From: [Mycobacterium] vasticus
GTDB taxonomy: Bacteria > Actinomycetota > Actinomycetes > Mycobacteriales > Mycobacteriaceae
Length of the DNA stretch: 45,591 bases
Reading direction: 5' to 3'
NCBI RefSeq assembly: GCF_020181595.1
Contig: NZ_CP084028.1
Span: forward strand, 1,345,806 to 1,391,396
A program made the translations under genes and the position numbers. The notes below the pieces were generated by a model. That model ran no database searches. It was not told the origin of the DNA and saw nothing but the letters and a program-made list of their open reading frames with translations. Below, one piece after another: positions 34,101 through 43,487 of this stretch (the first letter of the stretch is position 1; every line of letters begins with the position of its first letter).

Positions 34101-37100
34101 ACGAGAACCGCACCGCCAACCACCCGTCGACCGGGGCGCGCCTGGAGGTCGAGTCGGAGTCGAATGTGGTGCTCAGCGTGCCGCTGTCCGGCGTCTGGAT
34201 CGACATCCGCTTCACCGTTCCGCCGTCGGTCGCCGACGGCGCCACCCCGCAGGTCTCCACCGAGGACGCGGCCACCGCCATGCGCTCGGTGCTGGCGATC
34301 GCCGCGGGCGTCGACGGTCCCGGCGCACTGCCGCCGGTGGTCGACGGCACGGCCACCGTGACGGTGGGCTGGAACCCCGAGCAGGTCGCCGACCACGCCG
34401 GGGTGACCGCCACCTTCGGCGCGCCACTGGCTCCCGGCCTGTCGACAGTGCCCGACGCGTTGGTGGGCCGCTGCTGGCCCGCGGTGTTCGCCGCCATCGG
34501 CTCCGCGGTCACCGACACCGGATTCCCGGTCGTCGAGGGCCTGCTGTCGCTGGTCCATCTGGACCACGCGGCGCACCTGCTTGCCGCACTGCCGGACCAG
34601 CCGGCCGAATTGCGGGTGACCGCAACGGCTTCGGCGGCCACCGACACCGAGGTGGGTCGTGTCGTCCCGGTCTCGGTGACGGTCACCGCGGTCGACGGAA
34701 CGGTGCTGGCCACCCTGGAGGAGCGGTTCGCGATCCGCGGCCGCACCGGCGCCGCCGAGCTGACCGACCCGGTTCGGGCCGGTGGAGCGGTGTCCGACAA
34801 CGCCACCGACACCCCCCGTCGTCGTCGCCGTGACGTGACGCTGACCGCGCCGGTCGACATGCGGCCGTTCGCGGTGGTCTCCGGTGACCACAACCCCATT
34901 CACACCGACCGGGCCGCCGCGCTGCTGGCCGGCCTGGGCGGTTCCAATGGTGAGGGGGGCCCAATCGTGCACGGCATGTGGCTCTCGGCCGCGGCCCAGC
35001 ATGTGGTGACCGCGACCGATGGCCGGGCTCGCCCGCCGGCCCGGATGGTCGGGTGGACGGCGCGTTTCCTGGGCATGGTCAAGCCCGGCGATGACGTCGA
35101 CTTCCGGGTGGACCGGGTCGGAATCGACCTGGGCGCAGAGGTTCTGGAGGTGCAGGCACGCATCGGGTCGGACTTGGTGATGTCGGCGACCGCACGGCTG
35201 ACCGCGCCCAAGACCGTCTACGCGTTCCCGGGGCAGGGCATCCAGCACAAGGGCATGGGCATGGAGGTCCGGGCCCGCTCCAAGGCCGCCCGCAAGGTCT
35301 GGGATGACGCGGACAAGTTCACCCGCGACACTCTGGGCTTCTCGGTGCTGCACGTGGTGCGCGACAACCCGACCAGCCTGATCGCCTCCGGTGTGCACTA
35401 CCAGCACCCCGAGGGCGTGCTGTACCTGACACAGTTCACCCAGGTGGCGATGGCCACGGTGGCCGCCGCCCAGGTCGCCGAGATGCGCGAGCAGGGTGCC
35501 TTCGTCGAAGGTGCTATCGCCTGCGGCCACTCGGTGGGTGAGTACACCGCGTTGGCCTGCGTCAGCGGCGTCTACCAGTTGGAGGCGTTGCTGGAGGTGG
35601 TGTTCCACCGCGGGTCGAAGATGCACGACATCGTTCCGCGTGACGCCATGGGCCGGTCCAACTACCGGCTGGCCGCCATCCGGCCGTCGCAGATCGACCT
35701 CGATGACGCCGACGTCACCGCGTTCGTCGCCGAGATCGCCGAGCGCACCGGGGAATTCCTGCAGATCGTCAACTTCAACCTGCGCGGTTCGCAGTATGCG
35801 ATCGCCGGCACGGTGGCCGGCCTGGAGGCGCTGGAGGCCGAGGTGGAGCGCCGCCGCGAGATCTCCGGCGGCAAGCGGTCGTTCATCCTGGTCCCCGGGA
35901 TCGACGTGCCGTTCCACTCGGAGGTGCTGCGTATCGGCGTGGCCGACTTCCGGCGCTCGCTGGAACGGGTGATGCCGCGCGACGCCGACCCGAACCTGCT
36001 CATCGGGCGCTACATCCCCAACCTGGTGCCCAAGCCGTTCACCCTGGACCGCGAGTTCATCCAGGAGATCCGCGACCTGGTGCCGGCCGAGCCGCTCGAC
36101 GAGATTCTGGCCGACTACGACACCTGGCGTAACGAGAAGCCCGCCGAGTTGTGCCGCAAGGTCGTCATCGAACTGCTGGCCTGGCAGTTCGCCAGCCCGG
36201 TGCGCTGGATCGAGACCCAGGACCTGTTGTTCATCGAGCAGGCCGCCGGTGGGCTGGGCGTGGAGCGCTTCGTCGAGATCGGGGTGAAGACCGCCCCGAC
36301 GGTTGCCGGACTGGCCACCAACACGCTCAAGCTGCCCGAATACGCCCACAGCACAGTGGAAGTGCTCAACTGCGAGCGCGACGCCGCGGTGCTGTTCGCC
36401 ACCGACACCGACCCCGAGCCGGAAGATGAGCCGGTTGCGGAGGATTCCGGCGCTGGCGCGCCGGAACCGGCGGCTGTGCCTGATGTCGCCCCCGCCGTCG
36501 CTTCGGCTGGCGCCTCGGCTCCGTCGGGAGCTCCACGCCCCGACGACATCGCCTTCGACGCCGCCGACGCCACCTGCGCGCTGATCGCGCTGAGCGCCAA
36601 GATGCGCATCGACCAGATCGAGGCGCTGGACTCCATCGAGTCCATCACCGACGGCGCGTCCTCGCGGCGCAACCAGCTGCTGGTGGACCTGGGTTCGGAG
36701 CTGAACCTCGGTGCCATCGACGGCGCCGCCGAAGCCGACCTGTCCGGGCTGAAGTCGCAGGTGACCAAGCTGGCCCGCACCTACAAGCCCTACGGCCCGG
36801 TGCTGACCGACGCGATCAACGACCAGCTGCGCACGGTCCTCGGGCCGTCCGGCAAGCGCCCCGGCGCCATCGCCGAACGGGTCAAGAAGACCTGGGAGCT
36901 CGGCGACGGCTGGGCCAAGCACGTCACCGTCGAGGTGGCGCTGGGAACCCGTGAGGGCACCAGCGTGCGGGGCGGTGCCCTGGGCGGCCTGCACGAGGGT
37001 GCGCTGGCCGACGCGGCCGCCGTCGACAAGACCATCGATGCCGCCGTTGCCGCGGTCGGTGCGCGCCGCGGTGTTGCGGTGAGCCTGCCGTCGGCCGGCG

Positions 37101-40100
37101 GTGGAGGCGGCGGCGCGACGGTCGACGCCGCCGCGCTCGGCGAGTTCACCGCGCAGATCACCGGCCGCGACGGCGTGCTCGCCTCGGCGGCCCGGCTGGT
37201 GCTGGGTCAGCTCGGGTTCGACGAGGCGGTGACCGCCCCGGCGGGAGCCACCGACGCCGAGCTGATCGACCTGGTGAGTGCCGAACTCGGTTCGGACTGG
37301 CCGCGACTGGTGGCGCCGGCATTCGACGGGCGCAAGGCGGTGTTGTTCGACGACCGCTGGGCCAGTGCCCGCGAAGACCTGGTCAAGCTCTGGCTGGTCG
37401 ACGAGGGTGACATCGACGCCGACTGGCCCCGCCTCGCCGAGCGCTTCGAAGGCGCCGGCCACGTGGTCGCCACCCAGGCGTCCTGGTGGCAGGCCCGGTC
37501 GCTGGCCTCCGGCCGGCAGATTCACGGCTCGTTGTACGCCCGCATCGCTGCCGGTGCGGAGAACCCGGGCCGCGGCCGCTACAGCAGCGAGGTGGCGGTG
37601 GTGACCGGCGCGTCGAAGGGCTCGATCGCCGCGTCGGTGATCGGTCAGCTGCTCGAGGGCGGCGCGACCGTCATCGCGACCACGTCTCGGCTCGATGACG
37701 ACCGCCTGGCGTTCTACCGCAACCTCTACCGCGAGCACGCCCGCTACGGCGCGGCGCTGTGGGTGGTGCCGGCCAACATGGCCTCCTACGGCGACATCGA
37801 CGCGCTGGTCGAGTGGGTGGGCACCGAGCAGTCTGAAAACCTTGGGCCACAGTCGATTCACCTCAAGGATGCGCAGACCCCCACGCTGCTGTTCCCGTTC
37901 GCGGCACCGCGGGTCAGCGGGGACCTGTCGGAAGCCGGTGCGCGCGCCGAGATGGAGATGAAGGTCCTGCTGTGGGCGGTGCAGCGTCTGATCGCCGGTC
38001 TGTCGAAGATCGGTGCCGAACGCGACATCGCCTCCCGGCTACACGTGGTGCTGCCCGGCTCGCCCAACCGCGGGATGTTCGGCGGTGACGGCGCCTACGG
38101 CGAGGCCAAGGCTTCGCTGGACGCGCTGGTGTCACGCTGGAAGGCCGAGTCGTCCTGGGCGTCTCGCGTCAGCCTCGCCCACGCTCTGATCGGCTGGACG
38201 CGCGGCACCGGGCTGATGGGCCACAACGACGTGATCGTCGACGCGGTCGAGGAAGCCGGTGTCACCACGTATTCGACCGAGCAGATGGCGGCGATGCTGC
38301 TGGATCTGTGCGACGTCGAGTCCAAGGTGGCCGCGGCGAACTCGCCGATCGAGGCCGACCTGACCGGTGGGCTGGCCGAGGCGAACCTGGACATGGCCGA
38401 GCTGGCCGCCAAGGCCCGCGAGGAGATGACGTCCGAGGCTGCGCCGGACGGTGACGCCTTGGATGGGGAAGCTGCCGGCAACACCATTGCGGCGCTGCCG
38501 AACCCGCCGCGCGGCTACACCCCGGCACCGCCTCCGGTCTGGGGCGACCTCGACGTCGACCCGGCCGACCTGGTGGTCATCGTCGGTGGGGCCGAACTGG
38601 GTCCGCTGGGCTCGTCGCGCACCCGCTTCGAGATGGAGGTCTCCGGTGAGCTGTCGGCCGCCGGTGTCCTGGAGCTGGCCTGGACCACGGGTCTGGTCAA
38701 GTGGGAGGACGACCCGGTCCCCGGGTGGTACGACACCGCGACCGGCGAGCTGGTTGACGAGGCCGAACTGGTCGAGCGCTACCACGACACCGTGGTGGAG
38801 CGGGTCGGCGTCCGCGAGTTCGTGGACGACGGCGCCATCGACCCCGATCACGCCTCGCCGCTGCTGGTCAGTGTGTTCCTGGACAAGGACTTCTCGTTCG
38901 TGGTCTCCAGCGAGGCCGACGCGCGGGCGTTCGTCGAGTTCGACCCCGAGCACACCGTGGTGCGCCCGGTGCCGGATTCGTCGGACTGGCAGGTGATCCG
39001 CAAGGCGGGCACCGAGATCCGGGTGCCGCGCAAGAGCAAGCTGTCGCGCACCGTGGGCGCTCAGATCCCGACCGGGTTCGACCCGACGGTGTGGGGCATC
39101 AGCCAGGACATGGCCACCTCCATCGACCGGGTGGCGTTGTGGAACATCGTCGCGACCGTGGACGCATTCCTGTCGGCGGGCTTCACCCCGAGCGAGCTGA
39201 TGCGCTGGGTGCACCCGTCGCTGGTGGCCAGCACCCAGGGCACCGGCATGGGTGGCATGACCTCGATGCAGACCATGTACCACGGCAACCTGCTGGGCAA
39301 GGCGAAGCCGAACGACATCCTGCAGGAGGTTCTGCCGAACGTCGTTGCCGCGCACGTGGTTCAGAGCTACGTCGGGTCCTACGGCTCGATGATCCACCCG
39401 GTGGCCGCCTGTGCCACTGCGGCGGTCTCGGTCGAGGAGGGCGTCGACAAGATCCGGCTGGGCAAGGCCGAGCTGGTGGTCACCGGCGGCTACGACGACC
39501 TGACGCTGGAGGCCGTCATCGGCTTCGGTGACATGGCGGCCACCGCCGACACCGAGATGATGCGGGCCAAGGGCATCAGCGACTCGAAGTTCTCCCGCGC
39601 CAACGACCGGCGCCGGCTGGGGTTCGTCGAGGCCCAGGGCGGTGGCACCATCCTGCTGGCCCGCGGCGATCTGGCGGCCAAGATGGGCCTGCCGGTCCTG
39701 GCGGTGGTGGGCTACGCGCAGAGCTTCGCCGACGGCGTGCACACCTCCATCCCGGCTCCGGGCCTGGGTGCACTCGGCGCCGGCCGGGGCGGCAGCGACT
39801 CGATGCTGGCCCGTTCACTGGCCAAGCTGGGGGTGGGTGCCGACGACATCGCGGTGATCTCCAAGCACGACACCTCGACGCTGGCCAACGACCCCAACGA
39901 GACCGAGCTGCATGAGCGGCTGGCCGACTCGCTGGGTCGTTCCGCCGGTGCGCCGCTGTTCGTGATCAGCCAGAAGAGCCTCACCGGGCACGCCAAGGGT
40001 GGCGCGGCGGTCTTCCAGCTGATGGGGCTGTGCCAGGTGCTGCGGGACGGGGTGATCCCGCCGAACCGCAGCCTGGACTGTGTCGACGACGAGCTGTCGG

Positions 40101-40462
40101 GCGCCGGGCACCTGGTGTGGGTGCGCGAGACGCTGGAGCTGGGGGAGAAGTTCCCGCTCAAGGCCGGGCTGGTCACCAGCCTCGGGTTCGGCCACGTGTC
40201 CGGTCTGGTCGCGCTGGTGCACCCGCAGGCCTTCCTGGCCGCGCTCGACCCGGCGCAGCGTGAGGCGTACCTGGCGCAGGCCTCCGGGCGCGTGCTGGCC
40301 GGTCAGCGTCGACTCGCCTCGGCTATCGCCGGCGGCAAGCCGATGTACGAGCGACCCGCCGACCGGCGGTTCGACCACGACTCGTCGGAGAAGCGCCAGG
40401 AGTCGGCGATGCTGCTCAATCCGGCGGCTCGGCTCGGCGACGGCGACGTCTACATCGGATAG
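31187..40462 (+). CDS. fas: Type I fatty acid synthase (multifunctional)
   Basis: Makes C16-C26 acyl-CoA from acetyl-, malonyl-CoA and NAD(P)H; the products feed phospholipids and FAS II for mycolic acids. The 3,091 residues are in the usual order: acetyltransferase (~40-380, S151 in AGHSQG), enoyl reductase (~420-900, ILLAGMTPTTVDAK), dehydratase (~1,220, SGDHNPIHTD), malonyl/palmitoyl transferase (~1,340-1,760, S1449 in CGHSVGEYTAL), ACP (pantetheine S1816 in LDSIESI), ketoreductase (~2,135, VTGASKGS) and ketosynthase (~2,560-3,030, C2742 in AACATAAVS, plus KHDTSTLANDPNE and SLTGHAKGG). GTG 31187 gives the family start TIHEHDR and has AGGGGAG at a better distance than ATG 31178. acpS follows after 11 bp. 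Confidence 0.98.
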   Translation: MTIHEHDRVAAEGAYPAPLANAASALVDRLTAGEPFAVAFGGQGSAWLESLEELVSSAGIETELATLAGEADLLLQPVAKELVVVRPIGFEPLQWVRALAAEDPIPSAKQLTSAAVSVPGVLLTQMAAVRAMARQGLDLSATPPVALAGHSQGILAVESVKAGGATDVQLLAIAQLVGAVGTLVARRRGIVVLGDRSPMVSVGNADPERIQELLEEFAQDVRTVLPPVLSIRNGRRSVVITGTPEQLSRFELYCEQIAEKEAAERKNKLRGGAVFAPVFEPVQVEVGFHSPRLADGIEIVVDWATRAGFDADGIELARATAESILVGQVDWVDEITDLHEAGARWILDLGPGDILTRLTAPVIRGLGIGIVPVATRGGQRNLFTIGAVPEVARPWSSYAPSAVRLPDGRVKLDTKFTRLTGRSPILLAGMTPTTVDAKIVAAAANAGHWSELAGGGQVTEEIFDARVAELTTLLEPGRTVQFNSLFLDPYLWKLQVGGKRLVQKARASGAPFDGLVISAGIPELEEAVELIAELNEAGISNVVFKPGTVEQIRSVIRIAAEVPTTPVIVHVEGGRAGGHHSWEDLDDLLLATYSELRSQLNITVCVGGGIGTPEQAAEYLSGQWSQQYGFPSMPVDGILVGTAAMAALEATTSPAVKQMLVDTKGTDHWIGAGKAQGGMASSRSQLGADIHEIDNVASRCGRLLDEVAGDGEAVAARRDEIIAALADTAKPYFGDVTEMTYAQWLRRYVELAIGEGNSTADTASPDSPWLADTWRERFGQMLHRAEARLNEIESGPIETLFADAHASILERPDQAIAALLAAYPEAETVVLHPADAPFFTQLCKTPGKPVNFVPVVDKDVRRWWRSDSLWQAHDARYTAEQVCIIPGITAVAGITRVDEPVGELLDRFEQAAIDQVLAAGSEPRSVSARRQGRNDVTGPLAVLLDAPDVLWAGRTATNPVHRIAASDEWQVHENRTANHPSTGARLEVESESNVVLSVPLSGVWIDIRFTVPPSVADGATPQVSTEDAATAMRSVLAIAAGVDGPGALPPVVDGTATVTVGWNPEQVADHAGVTATFGAPLAPGLSTVPDALVGRCWPAVFAAIGSAVTDTGFPVVEGLLSLVHLDHAAHLLAALPDQPAELRVTATASAATDTEVGRVVPVSVTVTAVDGTVLATLEERFAIRGRTGAAELTDPVRAGGAVSDNATDTPRRRRRDVTLTAPVDMRPFAVVSGDHNPIHTDRAAALLAGLGGSNGEGGPIVHGMWLSAAAQHVVTATDGRARPPARMVGWTARFLGMVKPGDDVDFRVDRVGIDLGAEVLEVQARIGSDLVMSATARLTAPKTVYAFPGQGIQHKGMGMEVRARSKAARKVWDDADKFTRDTLGFSVLHVVRDNPTSLIASGVHYQHPEGVLYLTQFTQVAMATVAAAQVAEMREQGAFVEGAIACGHSVGEYTALACVSGVYQLEALLEVVFHRGSKMHDIVPRDAMGRSNYRLAAIRPSQIDLDDADVTAFVAEIAERTGEFLQIVNFNLRGSQYAIAGTVAGLEALEAEVERRREISGGKRSFILVPGIDVPFHSEVLRIGVADFRRSLERVMPRDADPNLLIGRYIPNLVPKPFTLDREFIQEIRDLVPAEPLDEILADYDTWRNEKPAELCRKVVIELLAWQFASPVRWIETQDLLFIEQAAGGLGVERFVEIGVKTAPTVAGLATNTLKLPEYAHSTVEVLNCERDAAVLFATDTDPEPEDEPVAEDSGAGAPEPAAVPDVAPAVASAGASAPSGAPRPDDIAFDAADATCALIALSAKMRIDQIEALDSIESITDGASSRRNQLLVDLGSELNLGAIDGAAEADLSGLKSQVTKLARTYKPYGPVLTDAINDQLRTVLGPSGKRPGAIAERVKKTWELGDGWAKHVTVEVALGTREGTSVRGGALGGLHEGALADAAAVDKTIDAAVAAVGARRGVAVSLPSAGGGGGGATVDAAALGEFTAQITGRDGVLASAARLVLGQLGFDEAVTAPAGATDAELIDLVSAELGSDWPRLVAPAFDGRKAVLFDDRWASAREDLVKLWLVDEGDIDADWPRLAERFEGAGHVVATQASWWQARSLASGRQIHGSLYARIAAGAENPGRGRYSSEVAVVTGASKGSIAASVIGQLLEGGATVIATTSRLDDDRLAFYRNLYREHARYGAALWVVPANMASYGDIDALVEWVGTEQSENLGPQSIHLKDAQTPTLLFPFAAPRVSGDLSEAGARAEMEMKVLLWAVQRLIAGLSKIGAERDIASRLHVVLPGSPNRGMFGGDGAYGEAKASLDALVSRWKAESSWASRVSLAHALIGWTRGTGLMGHNDVIVDAVEEAGVTTYSTEQMAAMLLDLCDVESKVAAANSPIEADLTGGLAEANLDMAELAAKAREEMTSEAAPDGDALDGEAAGNTIAALPNPPRGYTPAPPPVWGDLDVDPADLVVIVGGAELGPLGSSRTRFEMEVSGELSAAGVLELAWTTGLVKWEDDPVPGWYDTATGELVDEAELVERYHDTVVERVGVREFVDDGAIDPDHASPLLVSVFLDKDFSFVVSSEADARAFVEFDPEHTVVRPVPDSSDWQVIRKAGTEIRVPRKSKLSRTVGAQIPTGFDPTVWGISQDMATSIDRVALWNIVATVDAFLSAGFTPSELMRWVHPSLVASTQGTGMGGMTSMQTMYHGNLLGKAKPNDILQEVLPNVVAAHVVQSYVGSYGSMIHPVAACATAAVSVEEGVDKIRLGKAELVVTGGYDDLTLEAVIGFGDMAATADTEMMRAKGISDSKFSRANDRRRLGFVEAQGGGTILLARGDLAAKMGLPVLAVVGYAQSFADGVHTSIPAPGLGALGAGRGGSDSMLARSLAKLGVGADDIAVISKHDTSTLANDPNETELHERLADSLGRSAGAPLFVISQKSLTGHAKGGAAVFQLMGLCQVLRDGVIPPNRSLDCVDDELSGAGHLVWVRETLELGEKFPLKAGLVTSLGFGHVSGLVALVHPQAFLAALDPAQREAYLAQASGRVLAGQRRLASAIAGGKPMYERPADRRFDHDSSEKRQESAMLLNPAARLGDGDVYIG

Positions 40463-40473
40463 CGTTAGCAGCC

Positions 40474-40863
40474 GTGGCAATCGTGGGTGTCGGGATCGAC
40501 CTGGTGTCGATTCCCGACTTCGCCGAGCAGGTCGACCAGCCGGGCACGGTGTTCGCCGAGACGTTCACTCCCGGTGAGCGCCGTGATGCCTCCGACAAGA
40601 GTTCGTCGGCGGCCCGGCACCTGGCGGCTCGCTGGGCGGCCAAGGAGGCGGTGATCAAGGCCTGGTCGGGATCGCGGTTCGCGCAGAAACCGGTGCTGCC
40701 CGAGGCGATTCACCGCGACATCGAGGTGGTCACCGACATGTGGGGCCGGCCCAAGGTGCGGTTGTCCGGGGAGATCGCCACCCACCTGGCCGAGGTGACC
40801 ATCCACGTGTCGCTGACCCACGAGGCCGATACCGCGGCTGCGGTCGCCATCCTGGAGACATAG
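40474..40863 (+). CDS. acpS: Holo-[acyl-carrier-protein] synthase
   Basis: Transfers 4'-phosphopantetheine from CoA to the ACP domain of FAS I and to free ACP. The 129-residue protein has the Mg-binding pair D9 (VGIDLVSI) and E58 (ARWAAKEAVIKAW), and the C-terminal strand VTIHVSLTHE. It lies 11 bp after fas in the same operon, as in M. tuberculosis (Rv2524c-Rv2523c). Start GTG 40474. Confidence 0.96.
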   Translation: MAIVGVGIDLVSIPDFAEQVDQPGTVFAETFTPGERRDASDKSSSAARHLAARWAAKEAVIKAWSGSRFAQKPVLPEAIHRDIEVVTDMWGRPKVRLSGEIATHLAEVTIHVSLTHEADTAAAVAILET

Positions 40864-40971
40864 CCGGGGGTAACCTCTCCGGGTCCCCTCTCCTCGCGAG
40901 CGTGCAGGATTGTCCGGCAAAAGCCCAGGTGGGTGTGGACAACTGTGCACGGTGGGCGGAATGGAGGCGGG

Positions 40972-42312
40972 ATGACTGATCTGGTGCAGCGGGTCCGCGA
41001 TGTCCTGCCGTCGGTGCGGGCCGACCTGGAGGCCCTGGTCCGCATCCAATCGGTGTGGGCCGACCCGGACCGCCGGCCCGAGGTGCAGCGCAGCGCGCAA
41101 CTGACCGCGGATCTGCTGAGCCAGGCGGGATTTCCCGAGGTGCGCATTGTTGCCGAGGGCGGCGCACCGGCTGTCATCGCCCACTATCCCGCGCCCGCGG
41201 GCGCGCCCACGGTGTTGCTGTACGCCCACCACGATGTGCAGCCCGAGGGTGACGCCGGCCAATGGGTGTCAGCGCCGTTCGAGCCGACCGAGCGCGACGG
41301 CCGTCTCTACGGCCGCGGCACCGCCGACGACAAAGCCGGTATCGCAACACATCTGGCGGCCTTCCGGGCACACGACGGCCGGCCTCCGGTGGGGGTGACG
41401 GTCTTCGTCGAAGGCGAGGAGGAGTCCGGCTCGCCTTCGCTGGGTGCACTGCTCGCCGCGCACCGCGACGCCCTTCGCGCCGACGTGATCGTGATCGCCG
41501 ACTCCGACAACTGGAGCACCGAGATCCCCGCGCTGACGGTGTCACTGCGGGGCCTGGCCGACTGCGTGGTGGAAGTCGCCACGCTGGACCACGGCCTGCA
41601 CTCCGGGCTGTGGGGTGGGGTGGTGCCCGACGCGCTGAGCGTGCTGGTGCGACTGCTGGCCGGTCTCCACGACGACGACGGCAACGTGGCGGTCGTCGGA
41701 CTTCATGAAAGCACTGCGGCCCCAGTCGATTACCCGCCGGGACGGGTACGTGCCGACGCCGGGCTGCTGGACGGGGTGGCCGAGATCGGATCCGGCTCCG
41801 TGCCGCAGCGGATGTGGGCGAAGCCGGCGATCACCGTCATCGGTATCGACACGACCAGTGTCGCGGCGTCATCGAACACGCTGATCCCACGTGCCCGGGC
41901 CAAGATCAGCCTGCGGGTGGCTCCCGGCGGCGATGCCGCCCAGCATCTGCGGGCGCTGACATCCCATCTGGAACAGCATGTCCCGTGGGGCGCGCACGTC
42001 ACCGTCACCCCCGGCGATGTCGGCCAGCCGTATGCCATCGACGCGACCGGCCCGGTGTATGACGCGGCGAGAGCGGCATTCACCCAGGCATGGGGGGTTG
42101 CACCGATCGACATGGGGATGGGCGGCTCGATCCCGTTCATCGCCGAGTTCGCCGCCGCCTACCCGCAGGCGACCATCCTGGTCACCGGGGTGGAAGACCC
42201 TGGGACGCAAGCGCACAGCATCAACGAGAGCCTGCACCTGGGCGTGCTCGGACGCGCCGCTACCGCCGAGGCGTTGTTGCTGGCGAAGCTGGGCGAACAG
42301 ACGGCTGGATGA
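40972..42312 (+). CDS. M20 family metallopeptidase (dipeptidase-like), Rv2522c-like
   Basis: A 446-residue zinc aminoacylase/carboxypeptidase. Metal ligands are visible in YAHHDVQPEG (first His/Asp), GRGTADDKAGIA (bridging Asp), FVEGEEESGS (catalytic Glu and ligand Glu) and the late GVEDPGTQAHSINESL (His); the lid/dimerisation domain is ~180-330. It matches Rv2522c, which follows acpS in M. tuberculosis. The natural substrate, a dipeptide or N-acyl amino acid, is unknown. GGAGG lies 4 nt before ATG 40972. It starts 108 bp after acpS; that gap shows no gene. Confidence 0.92.
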   Translation: MTDLVQRVRDVLPSVRADLEALVRIQSVWADPDRRPEVQRSAQLTADLLSQAGFPEVRIVAEGGAPAVIAHYPAPAGAPTVLLYAHHDVQPEGDAGQWVSAPFEPTERDGRLYGRGTADDKAGIATHLAAFRAHDGRPPVGVTVFVEGEEESGSPSLGALLAAHRDALRADVIVIADSDNWSTEIPALTVSLRGLADCVVEVATLDHGLHSGLWGGVVPDALSVLVRLLAGLHDDDGNVAVVGLHESTAAPVDYPPGRVRADAGLLDGVAEIGSGSVPQRMWAKPAITVIGIDTTSVAASSNTLIPRARAKISLRVAPGGDAAQHLRALTSHLEQHVPWGAHVTVTPGDVGQPYAIDATGPVYDAARAAFTQAWGVAPIDMGMGGSIPFIAEFAAAYPQATILVTGVEDPGTQAHSINESLHLGVLGRAATAEALLLAKLGEQTAG

Positions 42313-42483
42313 TCGCCGGCCGACAGGCGGGTTGAGGACGCCAATCATCACTCCAGTCAACTGAATCCGGCCGAATGGCCTGCGGAGGTCACCGGTCTGA
42401 CCGCCGAACACGTTGCTGGACGACGACAGGCATCCCACGGGGCATGTCGCCCTGGGTGCTCTGGGGTTGCCGATCTCTGGGCT

Positions 42484-42500
42484 CACAAGGGTCATTTGTG
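42484..42500. promoter_or_regulatory. Operator-like palindrome CACAA-N7-TTGTG, site A (upstream of lysR)
   Basis: CACAA (42484-42488), 7 nt, TTGTG (42496-42500), 13 nt before the lysR start codon. The wider site reads GGCTCACAAGG-N5-TTGTGG-N-GTC and matches site B at 44663 in 20 of 26 positions. The position suggests autoregulation. The rest of the 201-bp gap after the M20 gene shows no gene. Confidence 0.6.
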
Positions 42501-42513
42501 GTGTCATAGGGAG

Positions 42514-43458
42514 ATGGCGCTCAGCTCCCGCATGCCCGATTTGTCGGCGTTCGAGGTACTGCTGGCTATCGCCAGAACGGGCAGCCTCGGTGCCGCCGGT
42601 CGGGAATTGGGGCTGACGCAACAGGCGGTTTCGGCACGACTGTCGGCCATGGAGGCTCAGACCGGTGTGCGGCTTGTGATCCGCAGTGCGCGCGGGTCGC
42701 AGCTGACTTCGGCAGGTGCTGTCGTGACGGAATGGGCGGATCAGCTACTGGACGTCGCGGGGCACGTCGATGCCGGATTGGCTTCGCTGCGGACTGAGAG
42801 CCGGACGAAGATGAAGGTCGTTGCGAGTCTGACGATCGCCGAACAACTCATGCCTCGCTGGATCGTGTCACTGCAGACCTCCGCCACCCGCGCCGGCCGC
42901 GAGGCCCCGGAGGTCATTCTGACCGCCACCAACAGCGAGCATGCGATAGCGAGTGTTCGTGAAGGATCGGCGGACCTGGGATTCATCGAGAGCCCCGGGG
43001 CCTTGAACGGTCTCCGAAGTCGTGTTGTGGCACGCGACGATCTGGTGGTGATCGTGCCGCCCGACCACAAATGGGTGCGCCGCTCCCGGGGCGTGAGTGC
43101 GGCCGAACTCAGCCAGACGCCTCTGGTGGTACGTGAACTGGGCTCGGGAACGCGTGATTCTCTGACCGCGGCATTGCGCACGGTCCTGGGCGACGATGTC
43201 GAACAGGCGCGGCCGGCGTTGGAACTGTCTTCTTCGGTGGCGGTGCGCGGTGCTGTCCTGGTCGGTGCCGGCCCGGCGGTGATGAGCAGGCTGGCTGTGG
43301 CCGATGACCTGGCGGTCGGCCGGTTGCGCAGTGTCGAGGTGCCGGAATTGGACCTGCACCGTGATCTGAGGGCGATCTGGACAGGCGGGAGAACACCGCC
43401 GGCCGGTGCGGTCCGGGACCTGTTGAGTCACATCAGCAGTACCGCCACAGGACGGTGA
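42514..43458 (+). CDS. LysR family transcriptional regulator
   Basis: A 314-residue regulator with the LysR helix-turn-helix (residues ~7-65: PDLSAFEVLLAIARTGSLGAAGRELGLTQQAVSARLSAMEAQTGVRLVIR) and a C-terminal substrate-binding domain (~90-305, with EHAIASVREGSADLGFIE and LVVIVPPDHKW). ATG 42514 gives the usual MALSSRMPDL start; the AGGGAG directly adjacent is too close to act as a normal ribosome-binding site, so initiation may be atypical. An operator-like palindrome stands 13 nt upstream and two copies stand upstream of the convergent FAD oxidoreductase gene, its probable target. The inducer is unknown. Confidence 0.9.
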   Translation: MALSSRMPDLSAFEVLLAIARTGSLGAAGRELGLTQQAVSARLSAMEAQTGVRLVIRSARGSQLTSAGAVVTEWADQLLDVAGHVDAGLASLRTESRTKMKVVASLTIAEQLMPRWIVSLQTSATRAGREAPEVILTATNSEHAIASVREGSADLGFIESPGALNGLRSRVVARDDLVVIVPPDHKWVRRSRGVSAAELSQTPLVVRELGSGTRDSLTAALRTVLGDDVEQARPALELSSSVAVRGAVLVGAGPAVMSRLAVADDLAVGRLRSVEVPELDLHRDLRAIWTGGRTPPAGAVRDLLSHISSTATGR

Positions 43459-43487
43459 ACCCAGCGGTTCGAAGCCGGGACCGGGCG

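Noticed and set aside
31073..37861. A 2,262-codon open frame on the minus strand opposite fas
   Set aside because: It mirrors the GC-rich third-codon pattern of fas. Its translation is rich in His, Gly, Arg and Asp with no recognisable domain, while the plus strand encodes a complete, highly conserved fatty acid synthase.
40870..40875. GTAACC after acpS as a further fas-type operator half-site
   Set aside because: A single hexamer without a partner; chance occurrence is likely.
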